Assembly: GCF_037975245.1 (NCBI RefSeq)
Contig: NC_092562.1
Coordinates: 2,265,001-2,329,000, forward strand
DNA length: 64,000 nucleotides
Reading direction: 5' to 3'
Source of the DNA: Apostichopus japonicus
Lineage: Eukaryota; Echinodermata; Holothuroidea; Aspidochirotida; Stichopodidae
Below the pieces are notes generated by a model, which was given only the letters and a program-made list of their open reading frames with translations, searched no databases and was not told the DNA's origin. The translations under genes were made by a program, and so were the position numbers. Shown in pieces: positions 12,761 to 26,000 of this stretch. Position 1 is the stretch's first letter. Each line of letters starts with the position of its first letter.

Positions 12761-13092
12761 CAGGCGCGTATCCAGGGGGCGTTGTGGGCGCGCCCCCCGT
12801 GTAAGAAAATAAAAATAGAGAAGAAGAAAGGGAAAAAAAGGGGATGGGGAAAAGAAGAAAGGCGAAGAAGGAAGGGAAAAGAAGAAAGAGAGAAAAAGGA
12901 GGGAGCAAAAGACTTGAAAAACGCCAAGACACCGGGGAGAGAAAAAGACACAGTGACATAATTACAGCGCTGATCCATATCATATACACAGGGTAGCCAG
13001 TGACTGATCGAGGATTTCAAAAGGGGTGTGCGCCTCACCTTACCCCTTACACCGACAAGTCCATTTTTGACGTTCCATTTTCCCTTTTTTAC
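12761..13092 (+). mobile_element. Dispersed repeat, copy 2 (CAGGCGCGTATCCAGG head)
   Basis: It has the same block order as the copy at 5644-6013: CAGGCGCGTATCCAGG, C-rich run, purine-rich middle, CAGTGACTGATCGAGGATTT, then a GACGTTCCATTTTCCC-like tail. It ends beside a TA array at 13098. Confidence 0.6.
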
Positions 13093-13094
13093 TA

Positions 13095-13097
<3 letters not shown>

Positions 13098-13145
<48 letters not shown>

Positions 13146-13181
13146 TATATATATATAGGCCTATTTATATATATATATATA
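13098..13181. repeat. (TA)n microsatellite, interrupted
   Basis: TA array with GCATAT and GGCCTATT interruptions, directly after the dispersed repeat. Confidence 0.9.
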
Positions 13182-14164
13182 CAAAAATATGACACCCCCT
13201 CCCCTTAGACCCCTCCCCCATATCAATCGCAAAATGTATTCCCCCCTGCAAATTCCTGGTTATACGTCGCTATACATGTGCAATTGTGACCGGTCTGTTA
13301 GGGGTTGAAGGAGGTTTCTGTATATTGTTTGTCCATGGATGAAAGTTTGTGCAACATTATGGTTATGTTTTGAAGTGAATTTATTCACTAGAAATGTGAA
13401 TTTTCAAATTTGGAACAAATAATGGGCTTAAAACATTGAAAAGTGGGGCTGACGGGTATTGTGGGCCGCGACGTAGAATCACCCACAAAAGCAATGAACC
13501 ACAGGAGATTCGATGAGGTCGAACATGATGGTTATGGATGAAAAAAAAACTATTGGGAGATACTTGGTTCTCAGGCAAAAATGTACATATAGTTCGTTAT
13601 TTTCAAACCCGAGAAGTGCCATTTCCGGTGATCTCGGGTTGTATCAAAACCAGAAAGTTTCGGCTACGCTGCGCGCCAACTGATGGTGGCGCTCCGCTTA
13701 GATAGTAAATCGCGCCCCGGGTAACAAAAATCCTGAATATGCACCTGGTACTGTGGTACAAAAAAAAATTGCTCGTTGTTAAAGGCTACTTTCTACTGAG
13801 TGAAATTTGATGGATTGATAACACTTCAATATAATACAAAACATTGCTGCCAAATCCATATACCGTGATGATATGACGGTATATATATCATAAAGGTTGT
13901 AATTGCAATGAAGCTGGTCTGCTGAAGATAGGCGCTTACTTTTGCTGGTACAAAGCATTGGTTTGACAAGGTTGGGAGTGCCAGTACTGTAGTAATAGAA
14001 GCTCACGATAGACTTCAATCGCTATCATTGTTGTCATTTCGGCGTTTTTCCTGCCTGCCAGTCCTGAATCTGATTGGTTAGATACTTGTCTCTCGCTGTT
14101 CAATCCATCACACGTTCATAGTTTATTGCAACACGTTGTGTTTTCGACGAGCAGGCACACTAGT

Positions 14165-14348
14165 CTATAAAACAGAACCGGGAGCTACGCTTTAAAAGCG
14201 CAATCACATGAACGTTGGATCAATTGTTTTCCTGTTCAGTGTAGGAGGAGGTAGATCCCTGAACGATCAGCTCATCTACTTACAACCATACTGGGATCCT
14301 GCTACAGAGAACTCGGAGTAGTAGAAGTACGAATCACGAAGTACATAG
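14165..14348 (+). promoter_or_regulatory. Candidate promoter and 5' UTR exon of the dehydrogenase gene
   Basis: TATAAAA lies at 14165-14171. About 180 bp downstream, CATAG|GTAAAT at 14349 is a plausible donor that could join the acceptor TTTTCAG at 14666, 10 bp before the start codon. This would give a short non-coding first exon. The inference rests on motif position only. Confidence 0.35.
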
Positions 14349-14676
14349 GTAAATATATCCCCATTGTCAAACTGAATTTATGTTTGAACGAGGCTTTCCT
14401 ATAACCTATGTTCGATGAATGAATAGAGGCTGAGAGATTAGTGCAATATATTTCAGACGTCAGAGTTATGTCAACCTGCATTATTTGACATGGGAGTCCA
14501 AATGGTCTTGTCCTAGCATGTTCAGTCTATGAATAGGCCCATCGGAATCCATTGATCCAGGTTCATTTGAGCAATAACATGAAAGCGACTTTATGCGTAA
14601 ATTCCAAAAGATATTTACAATGATGGTGATCCGATTTCAAATATTTTGGTCACTTTTGCTTTTCAGGGTTAATAGA

Positions 14677-17600
14677 ATGACTTCAGATACGAGAAGAGTT
14701 GGTCTTGCCATCTTTGGTGTTGGACGAATGGGCCAGGTTCATCTTGGAAGCATCCTTAGAATGACCACGGCCCATCTCAAATACATTGTAGAAGATAATC
14801 TCCAACTTGGGCAAGAAATTGCCAGGAAGAACCTGGTTAATGATGAAGTCAAGGTGATAAGGTCACAAGATGATGATCAAGTGTTTCAGGACGCAAGGTA
14901 AGCGCAATAAAACAATGTAGCACCTCAGATAGAGCTGGGATCTCGGGGTAACATCCTGTGCAAAAAATAGTGCGATTTCGTTTACTTAATGTTTGAAAGC
15001 TTAATTACATAGAATAAAATCCGAATCTAAGTACTTAATTAAGTTGCATGGGGGAATCCTCCGATTCATCCGTGTCCAATGCGATATATTCCCTAGTGGC
15101 TTTAATATACACTGCTACGTAGTCAGATACAAAGTTGTAGTTTGTTCAAAAGGTTTTGTTGGCAACGTCAGGTAGGGAAAGGAATCGGTAGACGACTGAA
15201 ATAAGACGAAAGGGCAGTTCAATGGAGAATGAAATATGATAGAACTTTCCTTGCAGTTACATAAAAATATACAAGAACACAACGTACCTGTATTTACAAA
15301 CTTAGGGCTTAAGCTAAGCGTGGAGTTACCTCCTTTTAGTGTAGGGTCCAGTGTGTAGGAGTTGCACCGGCCGCTAATTACGAGACGGGATGGTGACTGG
15401 TGCTGTTTTGCCGTTTTCCACAGGTTAAGAGTTGTCAGTGGCGTAGGAAGGTACTTTTGAGTGGGGGGGGGGGGCTGAAGACTAATGGCTGGCCTGGGGG
15501 AGGGGTCTAAGGGGAGGGGGTGTCCCCTCCCCTTTGGATTTTTTTTGCATTTCCAGGTGGGCCCAGATGTAATTTGGTGCAATATAGCACACTCTAACCC
15601 ACCTATCCATTTTGTGTATAATTTTGCATTTTCACCTGGCCTTAGATGCAATTTGGTGCTCCAAATGAGATTTTTTTCTCATTTGGAAATGAAAAAGGGG
15701 TTTTCTGACTTGCGAAGTGGAGGGGGGAATGATACTTCCGCCCCTCCATATGTTTCACTTGGGGGATGGCGCCACAGCCACCAGGTTCCTACGCCCTTGA
15801 GAGTTGTGAGAGTTCAGTTAAGCAGATTAAAGACTTCCTCCTGAATTACGATAGAGATGCCGGTGCTGGGCAGAGTTACCGGAAACGGAATAGCGTTGTG
15901 ACAAGACAAAAATGCAGACAGGTTCACAGTGTTAAGGCAAGAAGGAATGTTTGAGACAGCAGCAGCAGCCGAGGATCAGAGAGGCCGCGTCACAGGACAG
16001 AGAAACTAGAGCCACGTGGAACTCTCCGTTATATAGGGGTGACTTGAGTTCAGCCGGCCGTCACCGCACCTTGGTAATCAGCATGGCGTAGCTTGACAAT
16101 CTGCAGGAATCCAGACCAGCCAATAACTTACCATGGTAAACACGGTAAAACAGACAAACGGAAATTGACTCTTTTCACAACGACATCTTGTCACTCACAG
16201 GGTACTTATGATATTTTACGGGCACGTGAGACAGGGACGTCGAGGGTCAGTTCGTGCCCCGTTGATAATTATGTCCCCGTGTCCCTTTTTAGGGTTTCAT
16301 GTTGCCTTAAGCATATTACGAGTATAATTATAATTATTCCGCATTTCACGGTTCCCCTTACTCCCCCTCCGACCAGACCTCTGGTCAGGCCTGTATGTGA
16401 CTGAAGTGCTCATTATGTCTGGAAAGACATAAAATACATGTAATTTGTAAAATATTTTATAAAACATGTAAAATGCTTGTCAACTCCGTTGCGTATATAT
16501 ACCAACACAGTAATCAACCGGACATTTTTTTTTTCATTTTCTTTGGCAGCATTGAAGGGATCATCATTTGCACCCCTACACATTTACATGAAGGCCTTGT
16601 GCGGCGGGGGCTTAAATCAGGTAAGTAGCTTGAAAACAATTGGTGAAAGGTACCGTCGGTAGTATCTTAAATCAAACTGATCAGCAACCAAGATCTCCCC
16701 AACTGACTGAAGACTGTTTGATTGAAGGTATGCGATAGCTTCTATACAATTTATACTCGGTCTCCAACCTGGTTGCTGACGGCAAACATTAACTTACGTA
16801 ATAGAAAACAATTCTACTCAGTGAACCCTTTTGAGTAATGACATTGATTTTATTCTCAACTCTGCGTCACTGAAATCTCTTTTTTTTCTTTTTCTGGTCA
16901 CGAAATCCAGTATGTAGAAGCATAAGAACAATCATATGAAAGTGAAATGTTGAGTCATTTGAATCAATATGGTTTTGGTTTGATATTTACCAGCCAAAGC
17001 AGTCTTCTGTGAGAAGCCGTTAGCTGGTAGCACTGAAATTATCGAGGCATGTTACAAGGATGCTGAAAAGTATGACAAACCTCTACTATGTGCTTTCAAC
17101 AGGTAAGCTAATGTAATGATTTTATTTGGTACGAACGATTTGAACCTTTCTGCGTAATGTTGTTAAGCCAGTTATCCTAGTCATCATAATTCGAAAATTC
17201 AGTTATACACTTTATCCTTATTAAGCTTAATGCGAGCAAACCGATATACCCTGGTTTACATGTATATACCAAAAAAAAAGGAAGGTCAGTTTTAGGCCAT
17301 GATTTGATAAAAGCTAGCTCAGTGAGACTTGATAGGGTTGCATTCTTCAATTGAGATGAATAGTAGTATCGGATAGAGCCTAACACAATGAACGTTATAA
17401 CCAAAGATTAGCAAATTCCTGCGCGCAAATACAAATCTTTCCTCAGGAAATAAAGTCCACCAGAAAACTGAAAAGTATTGATTCTTTTCCTCAATCAGAC
17501 GATTTGACCCAGGGCTGTGCTTGATGAAACAGCGTTTGGTTCAAGGTGAAGTGGGTGAAGTTCAGTGCATCAAAAGATGTAATCGCGATAATCCACCACC

Positions 17601-19700
17601 TACCGTGGAGTTTCTGAAGATGTCAGGTAATGTTTGAAAATATTTTTAACGAGTACAGTAATTCAGGTAAACAAATTGATTTATTGTAAGATATATACTT
17701 CTAAAACCATTTGCCTAAAGAATTATTTCAACAAATCGCTCTCAGCACTGGACCTTTACCTTTCGCTGTATTTACCACAACCGTGTTAGCAAAGCGGTAT
17801 AGTCTTCTTTTCAACAATTTTCTTATCGAAAAGCTTCATTTATCCTTATTCTTCTACATTGAGTGTCGAAGAACCTTATAGCGTAAGTCTCTTATATATG
17901 ACAAAAGGATATCTTACTTATATTGAATGCTAGCATTCAATGACATCATCCAAAAAGTTAAAGTTGAAGGTATAGCCTACAGTCTTGTTCAAGGCCAAAG
18001 TCGTCTCACACGACTTGACAACTTAACCCTGGTCATTGGTAACTTGTCACACCCACACACCAAATAGTGCACAATTCATTCAATCTATCTTGGGGCACTA
18101 CAGTGCATCCCCCGGGGACTTCCCATTGGGTGCAGCCACAAACCGGCACTCGCAACTATATTTACAAGTTACCTCGCATAGTCCCCACTTATACACCTGG
18201 GTGAAGAGAGGCAATGGACTTAAAGTGCCTTGCCCGGGGACACAATGCAATGATCTGGCCTGGAATCGAACCTGCATATCCTTAGGTTACAAGTCCACTG
18301 CCTTATACACTTGACCACACGCCCCCCCCCCCCCCTCCGATAAAGAGTATTCTGACGTGAGCGTTGGTCCGCTCTTTACACTCAGGAGGAATCTTCCAGG
18401 ACCAAGGTATCCACGATATAGATGCAGTTTGTTGGACCATCGGGGAATACCCAGTATCAGTATTCACCCAAGCTCACGCCTTCCGCAAGGAAATAGCGGA
18501 CTGCGATGACGTAGATCAAGTTATTATTGTGATGAAGTTTCCAAGTGGCTGCATCGCCAGTATAGATCTTAGCAGACATGCAGTGTACGGCTATGATCAG
18601 CGAATGGAGGTAGGGTTTATTCACTTATAGTAGTTGGTTCTTTTCAACCCCAATAAGGTGAAATCTTGTCTATGTCATAATTGTCCCATATTTTCATTCC
18701 ATTTAATTTGCAAAACGTGGAGGTTAATGCTTAATTTCCTTCTTTCTGACGTGATTGTGGTAAAAGGCTAAATTAACATACAACATTTTCAGGACGAAAT
18801 ATTTCCTGCACGATTAAGTGTAAAGTAAGGTAATAGCCATTCGACGTTAGCAAAATATAACTGTTAGTAGCTTAAAAAAATATATATGTTCATTAAATCA
18901 CTTACAGGCAAGTACTTGAAACAGAAAATGGGCCGTGCTTTAACCATTTAAAATTTCTGTTGTTATTGTCTTAATTTATTTCTTGTTATGGTTATTACAT
19001 CATATCAAATTTCACCATACTGCCATAACATAGAGGTAACTTTCTTATTTATTTATAGATCTTTGGCTCCAAGGGTATGCTTGAACAGCAAAACAAGGCT
19101 CCTACATCCATCGTCCATCACAATGAATCAGGTGCTTGCAAGAACCCAATAGAAGCATCTTTCCTACAAAGATACGGGGAAGCATATGAATTGGAGCTTC
19201 AACACTTTATCAATGTCGTATTAGGTAAGTAATGTATTTAATATACGATTGCTCTTGCGATTATCTCTGCTTAAGTGTAGCTAAATCAATGATCAGTTTG
19301 CATGCTACTTCAGATAATATACATAAATTAAAATATGAAATAAATATAGAATAAAATTAAAGTCGCACCTTTTGTGCAATTGTACGTAACATTAAATCTT
19401 CTCGTGTAAAACGTGAAATAGATTAGAAACGCTTGTTGGCTTTCTAATTGCCACATTGTACGAAAACATAAAATATTGACTTATAACTTAACTTACTGTA
19501 TTAAAAGCGACAGTGAAAATTTTTAATTAACAATTTTAAATTAACACTGTTTACTTCGTTTGAATTTAGGTATCGAGAAAGAGATTCTCGTAAAGAAAGA
19601 AGAAGTCATCCAAATATGTCAGATCACTTCTGCGTGTGAGGAATCCTACCGAACAGGCAAACCAATTTTCATGAGTTCCTTCCAAACTGGTGCTATATAG
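14677..19700 (+). CDS. Gfo/Idh/MocA-family oxidoreductase, myo-inositol 2-dehydrogenase-like
   Basis: Seven coding exons join in exact phase: 14677-14897, 16550-16620, 16994-17102, 17499-17626, 18386-18609, 19059-19224, 19570-19700 (TAG). This makes 349 residues, the usual length for the family. The N-terminal Rossmann fold carries FGVGRMG (13-19) for NAD(P), then IICTPTHLHEG (79-89) and CEKPLAG (103-109), with the conserved EKP lysine at 105. The C-terminal domain has FQDQGIHDIDAVCW, supplying the D182/H186 pair that matches the catalytic Asp-x3-His of bacterial inositol dehydrogenase (IolG). The family oxidises a hydroxyl of inositol or a related sugar alcohol using NAD(P); the exact substrate is unproven. 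No targeting signal is seen, so cytosol is likely. The start is the first ATG after the acceptor at 14666. Introns carry a hAT MITE and a SINE. Scyllo-inositol or other sugar specificity is an alternative. Confidence 0.9.
15436..15799. mobile_element. hAT-type MITE, copy 1, with 8-bp target duplication
   Basis: The ends are CAGTGGCGTAGGAA and its imperfect inverse TTCCTACGCCCTTG. The element is flanked on both sides by the same octamer AGAGTTGT (15428-15435 and 15800-15807). An 8-bp duplication with CA(G/A) ends is the signature of hAT transposition. The 364-bp interior has no transposase and is closely related to 45341-45713. It lies in the first coding-region intron of the dehydrogenase gene. 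Confidence 0.88.
17960..18325 (-). repeat. tRNA-derived SINE, reverse orientation
   Basis: Read on the - strand from 18325, it starts with a tRNA-like head: GGTCAAGTGTATAAGGCAG (A-box region), a loop CTTGTAA with TGT at the anticodon position, and a B box GGTTCGATTCC. A body follows with TTGTGTCCCCGGGCAAGGC, resembling the conserved central domain of Deu-type SINEs, then CTTCACCCAGGTGTATAAG. It ends 60 bp before dehydrogenase exon 18386-18609. The left limit is approximate. Confidence 0.75.
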
Positions 19701-20913
19701 CTTGAATAGTATGTTTATATTGCTAAATTTGTGAAGTTTTACTAAGAATTTACTTTTCCGGATCTTATACTATACAACACTAACGTCATTCCCGGTATAA
19801 AACCTCGCCATACCACATATTTCTTTCACACTTAAGATTACTGTATTTATCTGGACTAGTAAGCAGTTCTTGAATAGCTCCTCACTATCTTACATAGAAT
19901 AGTGTGACTATTGCTGGTATCAATGAGTCAGGGTCATAACCAAGAAGTGATTGGGGGGGGGGGGGGTTTGAGGGAGGGAGGTTGGTGACAGTATATATAT
20001 TCTAGCTGATGTTCTGAGGAATTTATTTTGGTGCAGAACCAATCCAGGCTCAAATTAATGGCAAATCCCGAAGCAAACCTGGATAGACTCGGTAAAAGTG
20101 AATGCATGCAAACATAATAAGCAACTCTTCGCTGGATTTGCTTTTGAAGTCTGAGGAGATTGTGTGCATGAATTACTGTATTTCGCCAATGTAGCGGTTG
20201 ATGGTTATAGCAATATATTACCTTAACGGATAATTTCACGCTTTCTCTTTCTCGTATTCTTTCTCTCTTCCGTATCCAATAATACGTTTCTAATTAATAC
20301 CTCCCTTAATCCCTGGACATATCTTGACCAATTTTGATTTCCAAACATAGGAATGTGACACGAAATTTAACTGATATCTGCAGTCAATCTGAAAATGTTT
20401 ATTGGTAATCGTACAAAGTATTGATCATTACGATGATTAACATCACAAAAGTACGATGATTGGTTACTAATTATCGTCGAAACGACAGAATACCTAGCCG
20501 GTAATAATTAATATGGACAGATTTTAATATTGTTTGATTGTGTGAAGTTACGATAAAGTACCTAAGAGACCAACCAATATAACATTTTAAAGTTATATAG
20601 CCTTTCCAGCCGCACCAAGGAAGATAACGCATTTTAACAAACAAATTAAGTTTGGGTAATCCTTAGTCCTATAACTGCAAAGAAGGAAAGAAAGAAAAGT
20701 AGATGATATCCAAGTGCGCTAAAGCTTAAAATCATATCGCTGTTTCCTTAATTATATCCTGAAATAAGGGTGGAAATAACAAATGACATTACTGTAGTAA
20801 CTATATATGTTGACTTTGAACAATGTTTATGATTGTGGCTATTTAACAAGCAGTGTATGACCCATGTAATGCATTATTAAAGAAATTAGGGAAGTCTAGA
20901 ATGGTCGACAAAG

Positions 20914-20915
<2 letters not shown>

Positions 20916-20961
<46 letters not shown>

Positions 20962-20965
20962 TATG

Positions 20966-21049
<84 letters not shown>
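20916..21049. repeat. (TA)n microsatellite, interrupted
   Basis: Long TA array with ACATATATATGTCTATTT interruptions, downstream of the dehydrogenase gene. Confidence 0.95.
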
Positions 21050-21052
<3 letters not shown>

Positions 21053-22780
21053 GAAAATTTTAATATATATTTTTTTGGGGGGGGAGGGCATGTAAGTAGG
21101 AGACGCAGCCTACGTGCACATGAGGCCGAACAAATTTCTTCGAGTTACGAAAGAAGGCACGTAATGATAGCTAAAATGTTATTATTGATACCATTCTTTA
21201 CTGCGACATGTCCTGGCTGTGTTGACTTTTTCCAGCAAAAGGAGCCAAATGGCGATTCAATACATAAGTAAACTATAAGAAATTACAACAACAAACAGGC
21301 TGCATTTAGGTCTTCAGATATATGTAAAGATTGTACTCGCCTGAACTCCTGACTTGGAAAGATGAAATATTTGATAGTTACAAAGTTAAACAGGAGCAGG
21401 GAGAGAAAGAATGAGAGAGGGAGAGGAGATGATGTTGTCAAATTTGGCAAGATGTGAGAGCGGGCATCATGCTGTGTATGAAGTGATACTTTGGAAAGAG
21501 GGGGTAACAGGGGGTAGGAGGGGGTAGGAAGGGGGAAAGGTTGCAAAACTTAACAAAAGCTAACATCACATCGGTGACTATAAGATGTGATAAAAGACAC
21601 TGATAATTATGATCTTTAATGAAAAGTTAAAAAAATGTCAAAACCCTGACTCCCAACTTCAAGATTTGAAATCATAGTGCTCAGATGTAGCAACTGAAAA
21701 ATGTTATATATGCTGTACGTGAAGTATATTTATTCTCGTTTACCGTTAACAGAATACATTGATTTTTTTCCTGTCTCATACTATATGACCAACTAACCAA
21801 CTGTGTGTAATAACTAGTGGACACTCCAGGAAAGATACATATTACAGGTATTAGGATAACTGTTCAGAAGTAACTGGTAGTGACTTCTCCAAGTTTTTAG
21901 AATCTATTTTACATTACGATTTCATTTTTGCAAACTGTGTTTACTCTTTAACATTGTGAAACTGGTCGCTGTATTATCATCTAAGGAAGGTGCAAGCGTC
22001 AATGCATGGTTGAAGTTTACAACAAGATCAACTTATATATGGAACATTGCACATTATACCTCGTTTACTGTGAAACAGGTTATGTGAAGAAGCTGTTAGT
22101 AACATATGACTTACAGCCTTATCACGTAATGCTGACAATGCAAGTCATGTGACACTAATTTCTATCAGGCCATCACTAATTGTCTACAGAGAAGGGGCAT
22201 CTCTCCTAAAAGACAAAGGGATCACTGGCCCTCCAATGATTAAAACTGGGGGCAAGAGTATGGTGTTGCTCATCCCCCCACCTGCCCCCCACCCCACCAC
22301 CACCCCATCCACAGCAACCACTGCTCAGAGATGCATTAACAAAACAATAAATACAATAGTTTAATAGTTCTGTTTTCAAATTATCTAAAGCAGTACATAA
22401 TTAAAACAACTTCATGGAATAAATTGTTTACAAACACCTTGTTCAAAACGTGCCCCTTTTATTGAGTTACTCTATTATTACATCATTGTAATATATGACA
22501 CTATAATGAATACAAATAAAACTTGTTTCTTAAAAACATTACCAAGCACTTCTGATTCAGTGCATTTTGCATTCATGGAGGGCCTGGTATGGGTAAGTTT
22601 GGCCCCATACAATCCTAGAATTGGATTAACATCCTTGCTACAAGTGTGGGTAACCATAAAGATGGTGTTGAAACCCCACATGACCTTCCTCCTAAGGCAG
22701 GGGTAATACCATTACACATCAGGCCTTGATAATAACATTTGCTCCAGCTATAATTAAAGCAAACTCCACATCGAGACATA

Positions 22781-22786
22781 TTTATT
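22781..22786 (-). terminator. Candidate HECTD3 polyadenylation signal (AATAAA)
   Basis: TTTATT on the + strand reads AATAAA on the - strand, about 270 nt after the HECTD3 stop codon. It is the first such hexamer found downstream. Motif evidence only. Confidence 0.45.
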
Positions 22787-23054
22787 ACCAGTAATTGTTA
22801 CAAAAGAAGACCAATTCAATAACAATAATGGTTCAAAAGAATTACAAATTCATTGCCAATGGTTCCATCATAAACGAACATCTCTTTTTTTAATTCCCTC
22901 TTGTTGTTACATGACACTCTGCTTCAGTGAAACTGGCTTGCTTCGTTGCTTAATATTTGATGTGAGGTTCTTGCAAAGATTGATGGAAATGTTCTGGTCG
23001 GGTAGTCATTCTTTTTTCTTGAGTAAAAACAAACCAGCCGATTCAGGATGCACC

Positions 23055-26000
23055 TCATTCGTCCCAAGGACTCATATCTGCATCAATAGCTACGCAGTTA
23101 TAGGCGGCATATCGAAGTTTCTCCTCTGCGATTTTCACACTGCGGGATTTGAAAAGGATTAAACGTTTCAAACCGTAAGTCATGAATTGAGCGAGAGGAT
23201 ATCGAATTTGGTAAGAGTAAATAATAATTTCTAAGGGGATGAAATTTACAGTGAGATGGATTAATCGTGATCATTATATAATGCATGAATACCACAGGTG
23301 TTACTGTGATGTTGGAAAAATATCAGAAATCATACTTTTTCTGTTGTAGTAATTCAAATCTTTCTTTCATAACGTTTTTTTGTTTTGTTTTTTTTGTACA
23401 TCAGATGGGCAGTCAGATTTAGAAGTTAACAGAGTGCCTATACTTCTTGGAAGGATGCATGCCAGGGGTGAGATGGGTGCAAATCAGGGGTAAGCTGGGA
23501 AGGTCCTAAACCCTGATTACATAGTGGTCTAGTTTATATCATGAACCTACCGTTAATATTTCGTTTTCATTATTTTCGGCCTGGCAATGAAAAACTAGTC
23601 GAAGAATTGGGTTGGATTGGAACTATGTGGCGATACTACAGTGCCAAGGAAACACAAATATTAATTTAAACAAGGAATGGTCAGAGGTCATTCCAGAAAG
23701 TACTTACTCTGAGTAGCTTGGGAGGAAAAGAGTATTGGTGCAAGTCGAAGATTCTGGCAAAATGTCTGTCTTGCCTCTGAGAATGAAACGAAATAAAATG
23801 GCACAATGAGAGCAAATTTAATAACAAATACAAATATGCAATGAATATGCAAATAAGATAATTTTAGTAGCCTTAAAAGGACTTATCCAGCAGATGTATA
23901 CTGGGATGTTCAGGTGTTTACAAGTCTCCAATGAATATGGAAATCAATCCCGACTTTACAATTTAAGATTTCTTCCCAAAGTTGGACAGAATATGTCTGA
24001 ATTTCACAATCTCATCATAAGTAATTCTCTAACTTGGTCAAGCTGTTGATACAACCAAACCTAATAAAGTCATCAATCAAGACTTACAGACATTTTCTAG
24101 AACTGTTCTATTCTTCCTATTAAACTCTTCCACAGCAAGCTTCAAAGTGTTTAACTGTTTTGTCTATCTTGAAATACATGACTTTGCAAGATTCTTTACC
24201 ATCTGTCCGATCATAGCATGACCAACCTAATATCCACAAAAATCATGTTCATTTATCATTTTGGATAAGGAGCTTATCGGTAACATTGTCTCCCAGAATT
24301 TTAAGAGTACAACATTGACCTTCAGATAAGACTTGTTTTGGTTAAAGGTATAGGATACGCATTACAACCAAATATAGTTGAAAACACTTAGAGAATCCTG
24401 GAAAGAATCATGGACTTGGACAAAGACTGCTTCTAACATTGTGTCAGGAGGTTTAAAATCCAGTCTCTGATTGGCTAAAGCCGTATCGACTGAAACCTAT
24501 CAAGGGTGTTTTTTTTTCTTCCGAGAATGGAAAGATTTCAACAATAATCTTACTCTTTATCGGCACAGATGTACAGGGGTGTCGGTAGACGTCTTCTACC
24601 GGTGACAAACCTCAGAAACCTACTCCTATCCTCTGGAAAATCAAATTAAAAGATGAATAGGTTTTGCATATTTCTGCTTAGCATTATATTATATTAAATA
24701 GGCAACGGTCATTGAACTATTGGCTATTCACACATTTAAAGTATGTCAGCATGTTACAAAAATTTTTTTGCTCCATTTAAATTCTGAAGTTTCCCACACA
24801 GCTCTAAACTTATTCCAAGACTTTTTGAAGAGTTAAAAAACAAATATTTGACAAGAGGACATTCTCGTCAATTTGCTTTAAAATATGATTGTACATGATA
24901 TAGTGGCAGTTGATGTGTAGACTATAAAGTAATACATGTTGCAAGTTGAAAACTCCATTCAAAATCATCTTTCTCAATCTTCATAGACTTAATTGCATAA
25001 AGATGACTCTATTTTACCACATAAATTTGCCATAATGACAACTGGCAGTAATCTGTGATGTTATCACAATAAATTTTACAAACATTGTTTTACAAGCATT
25101 GTCAAACATTTACAAACATGTACATACATTTACAGACATTTTACAAACATTGGCAAATTTTACAAACATTGTTTTACAAGCATTGGCTAACATTTACAAA
25201 CATTTTACAAACATTGGCAAATTTTACAAACATTGGCAAATTTTACAAACATTGTTTTACAAGCATTGGCTAACATTTACAAACATTTTACAAACATTGG
25301 CAAATTTTACAAACATTGTTGTGAAGTTTTCATTTAATGTGTGATACATTTGCTTTAATAGCTGACATACGAATGTATCTCAAGAACAAACAATTCGTCA
25401 ATAAATACTTTTTTTTATATTTATGAAGTATTTTATTGTGAATGGATGCTCTCTAACCATTCATGATACTTCAAAGAGAATTTATACCTTAAATTTAATA
25501 CATGCCACCAGGATACAAACTGTCACATTTTGATGTTCTATATTTAGTTTTAGTTATACAGTCAATTTTTTAACACAAAATTATCCAATTCAGATATCAC
25601 AAAGAGGAACAATAGGCTGAATATCGGTAAAAGAAACTACAGGCTAGAGCTAATTTACTTTTTTGTTTTTAAAGCACATTTGGCTATGATAACAATGAAT
25701 TGTTAGCTCCCACATAATTTAATATAATACCTTCTGATAGACAGGACTGTATAACAACTTCAACTCTAGAAAGGTGAGTTTATTTGGCAGTATGAATTGT
25801 AAAGTTGTCAGGGTAGCAGGTACATCGAATATGGCCATGCATGTAGCTGATATAAATGAAAAGTCTCACCGTTGGTAAAATTACCGAGGGCTTCCCAAAA
25901 CATCTTGACTCTGGTACTGGACTGTTCTAGATCTTCTAAAATAGCTACAGAAAAATAACCAAGAAAGAAGAAATATTTTTTTAATTTTGTGTAATATTGC

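Larger units (their letters stand above)
19701..23054. other. Convergent intergenic / 3' UTR region
   Basis: This lies between the dehydrogenase stop and the HECTD3 stop. It holds a TA array (20916-21049), a purine-rich stretch (about 21390-21540) and presumed 3' UTRs. No other coding exon was supported. Confidence 0.6.

Noticed and set aside
15115-15844. Open frames of 119-178 residues around the MITE
   Set aside because: They span the MITE boundary and have no splice or domain support. Similar frames occur over the second copy at 45293-45806.
18036-18314. 92-residue frame
   Set aside because: Lies wholly inside the SINE.
25085-25344. Two overlapping Asn/His/Thr/Phe-rich frames
   Set aside because: Products of the ACAAACATT tandem repeat.
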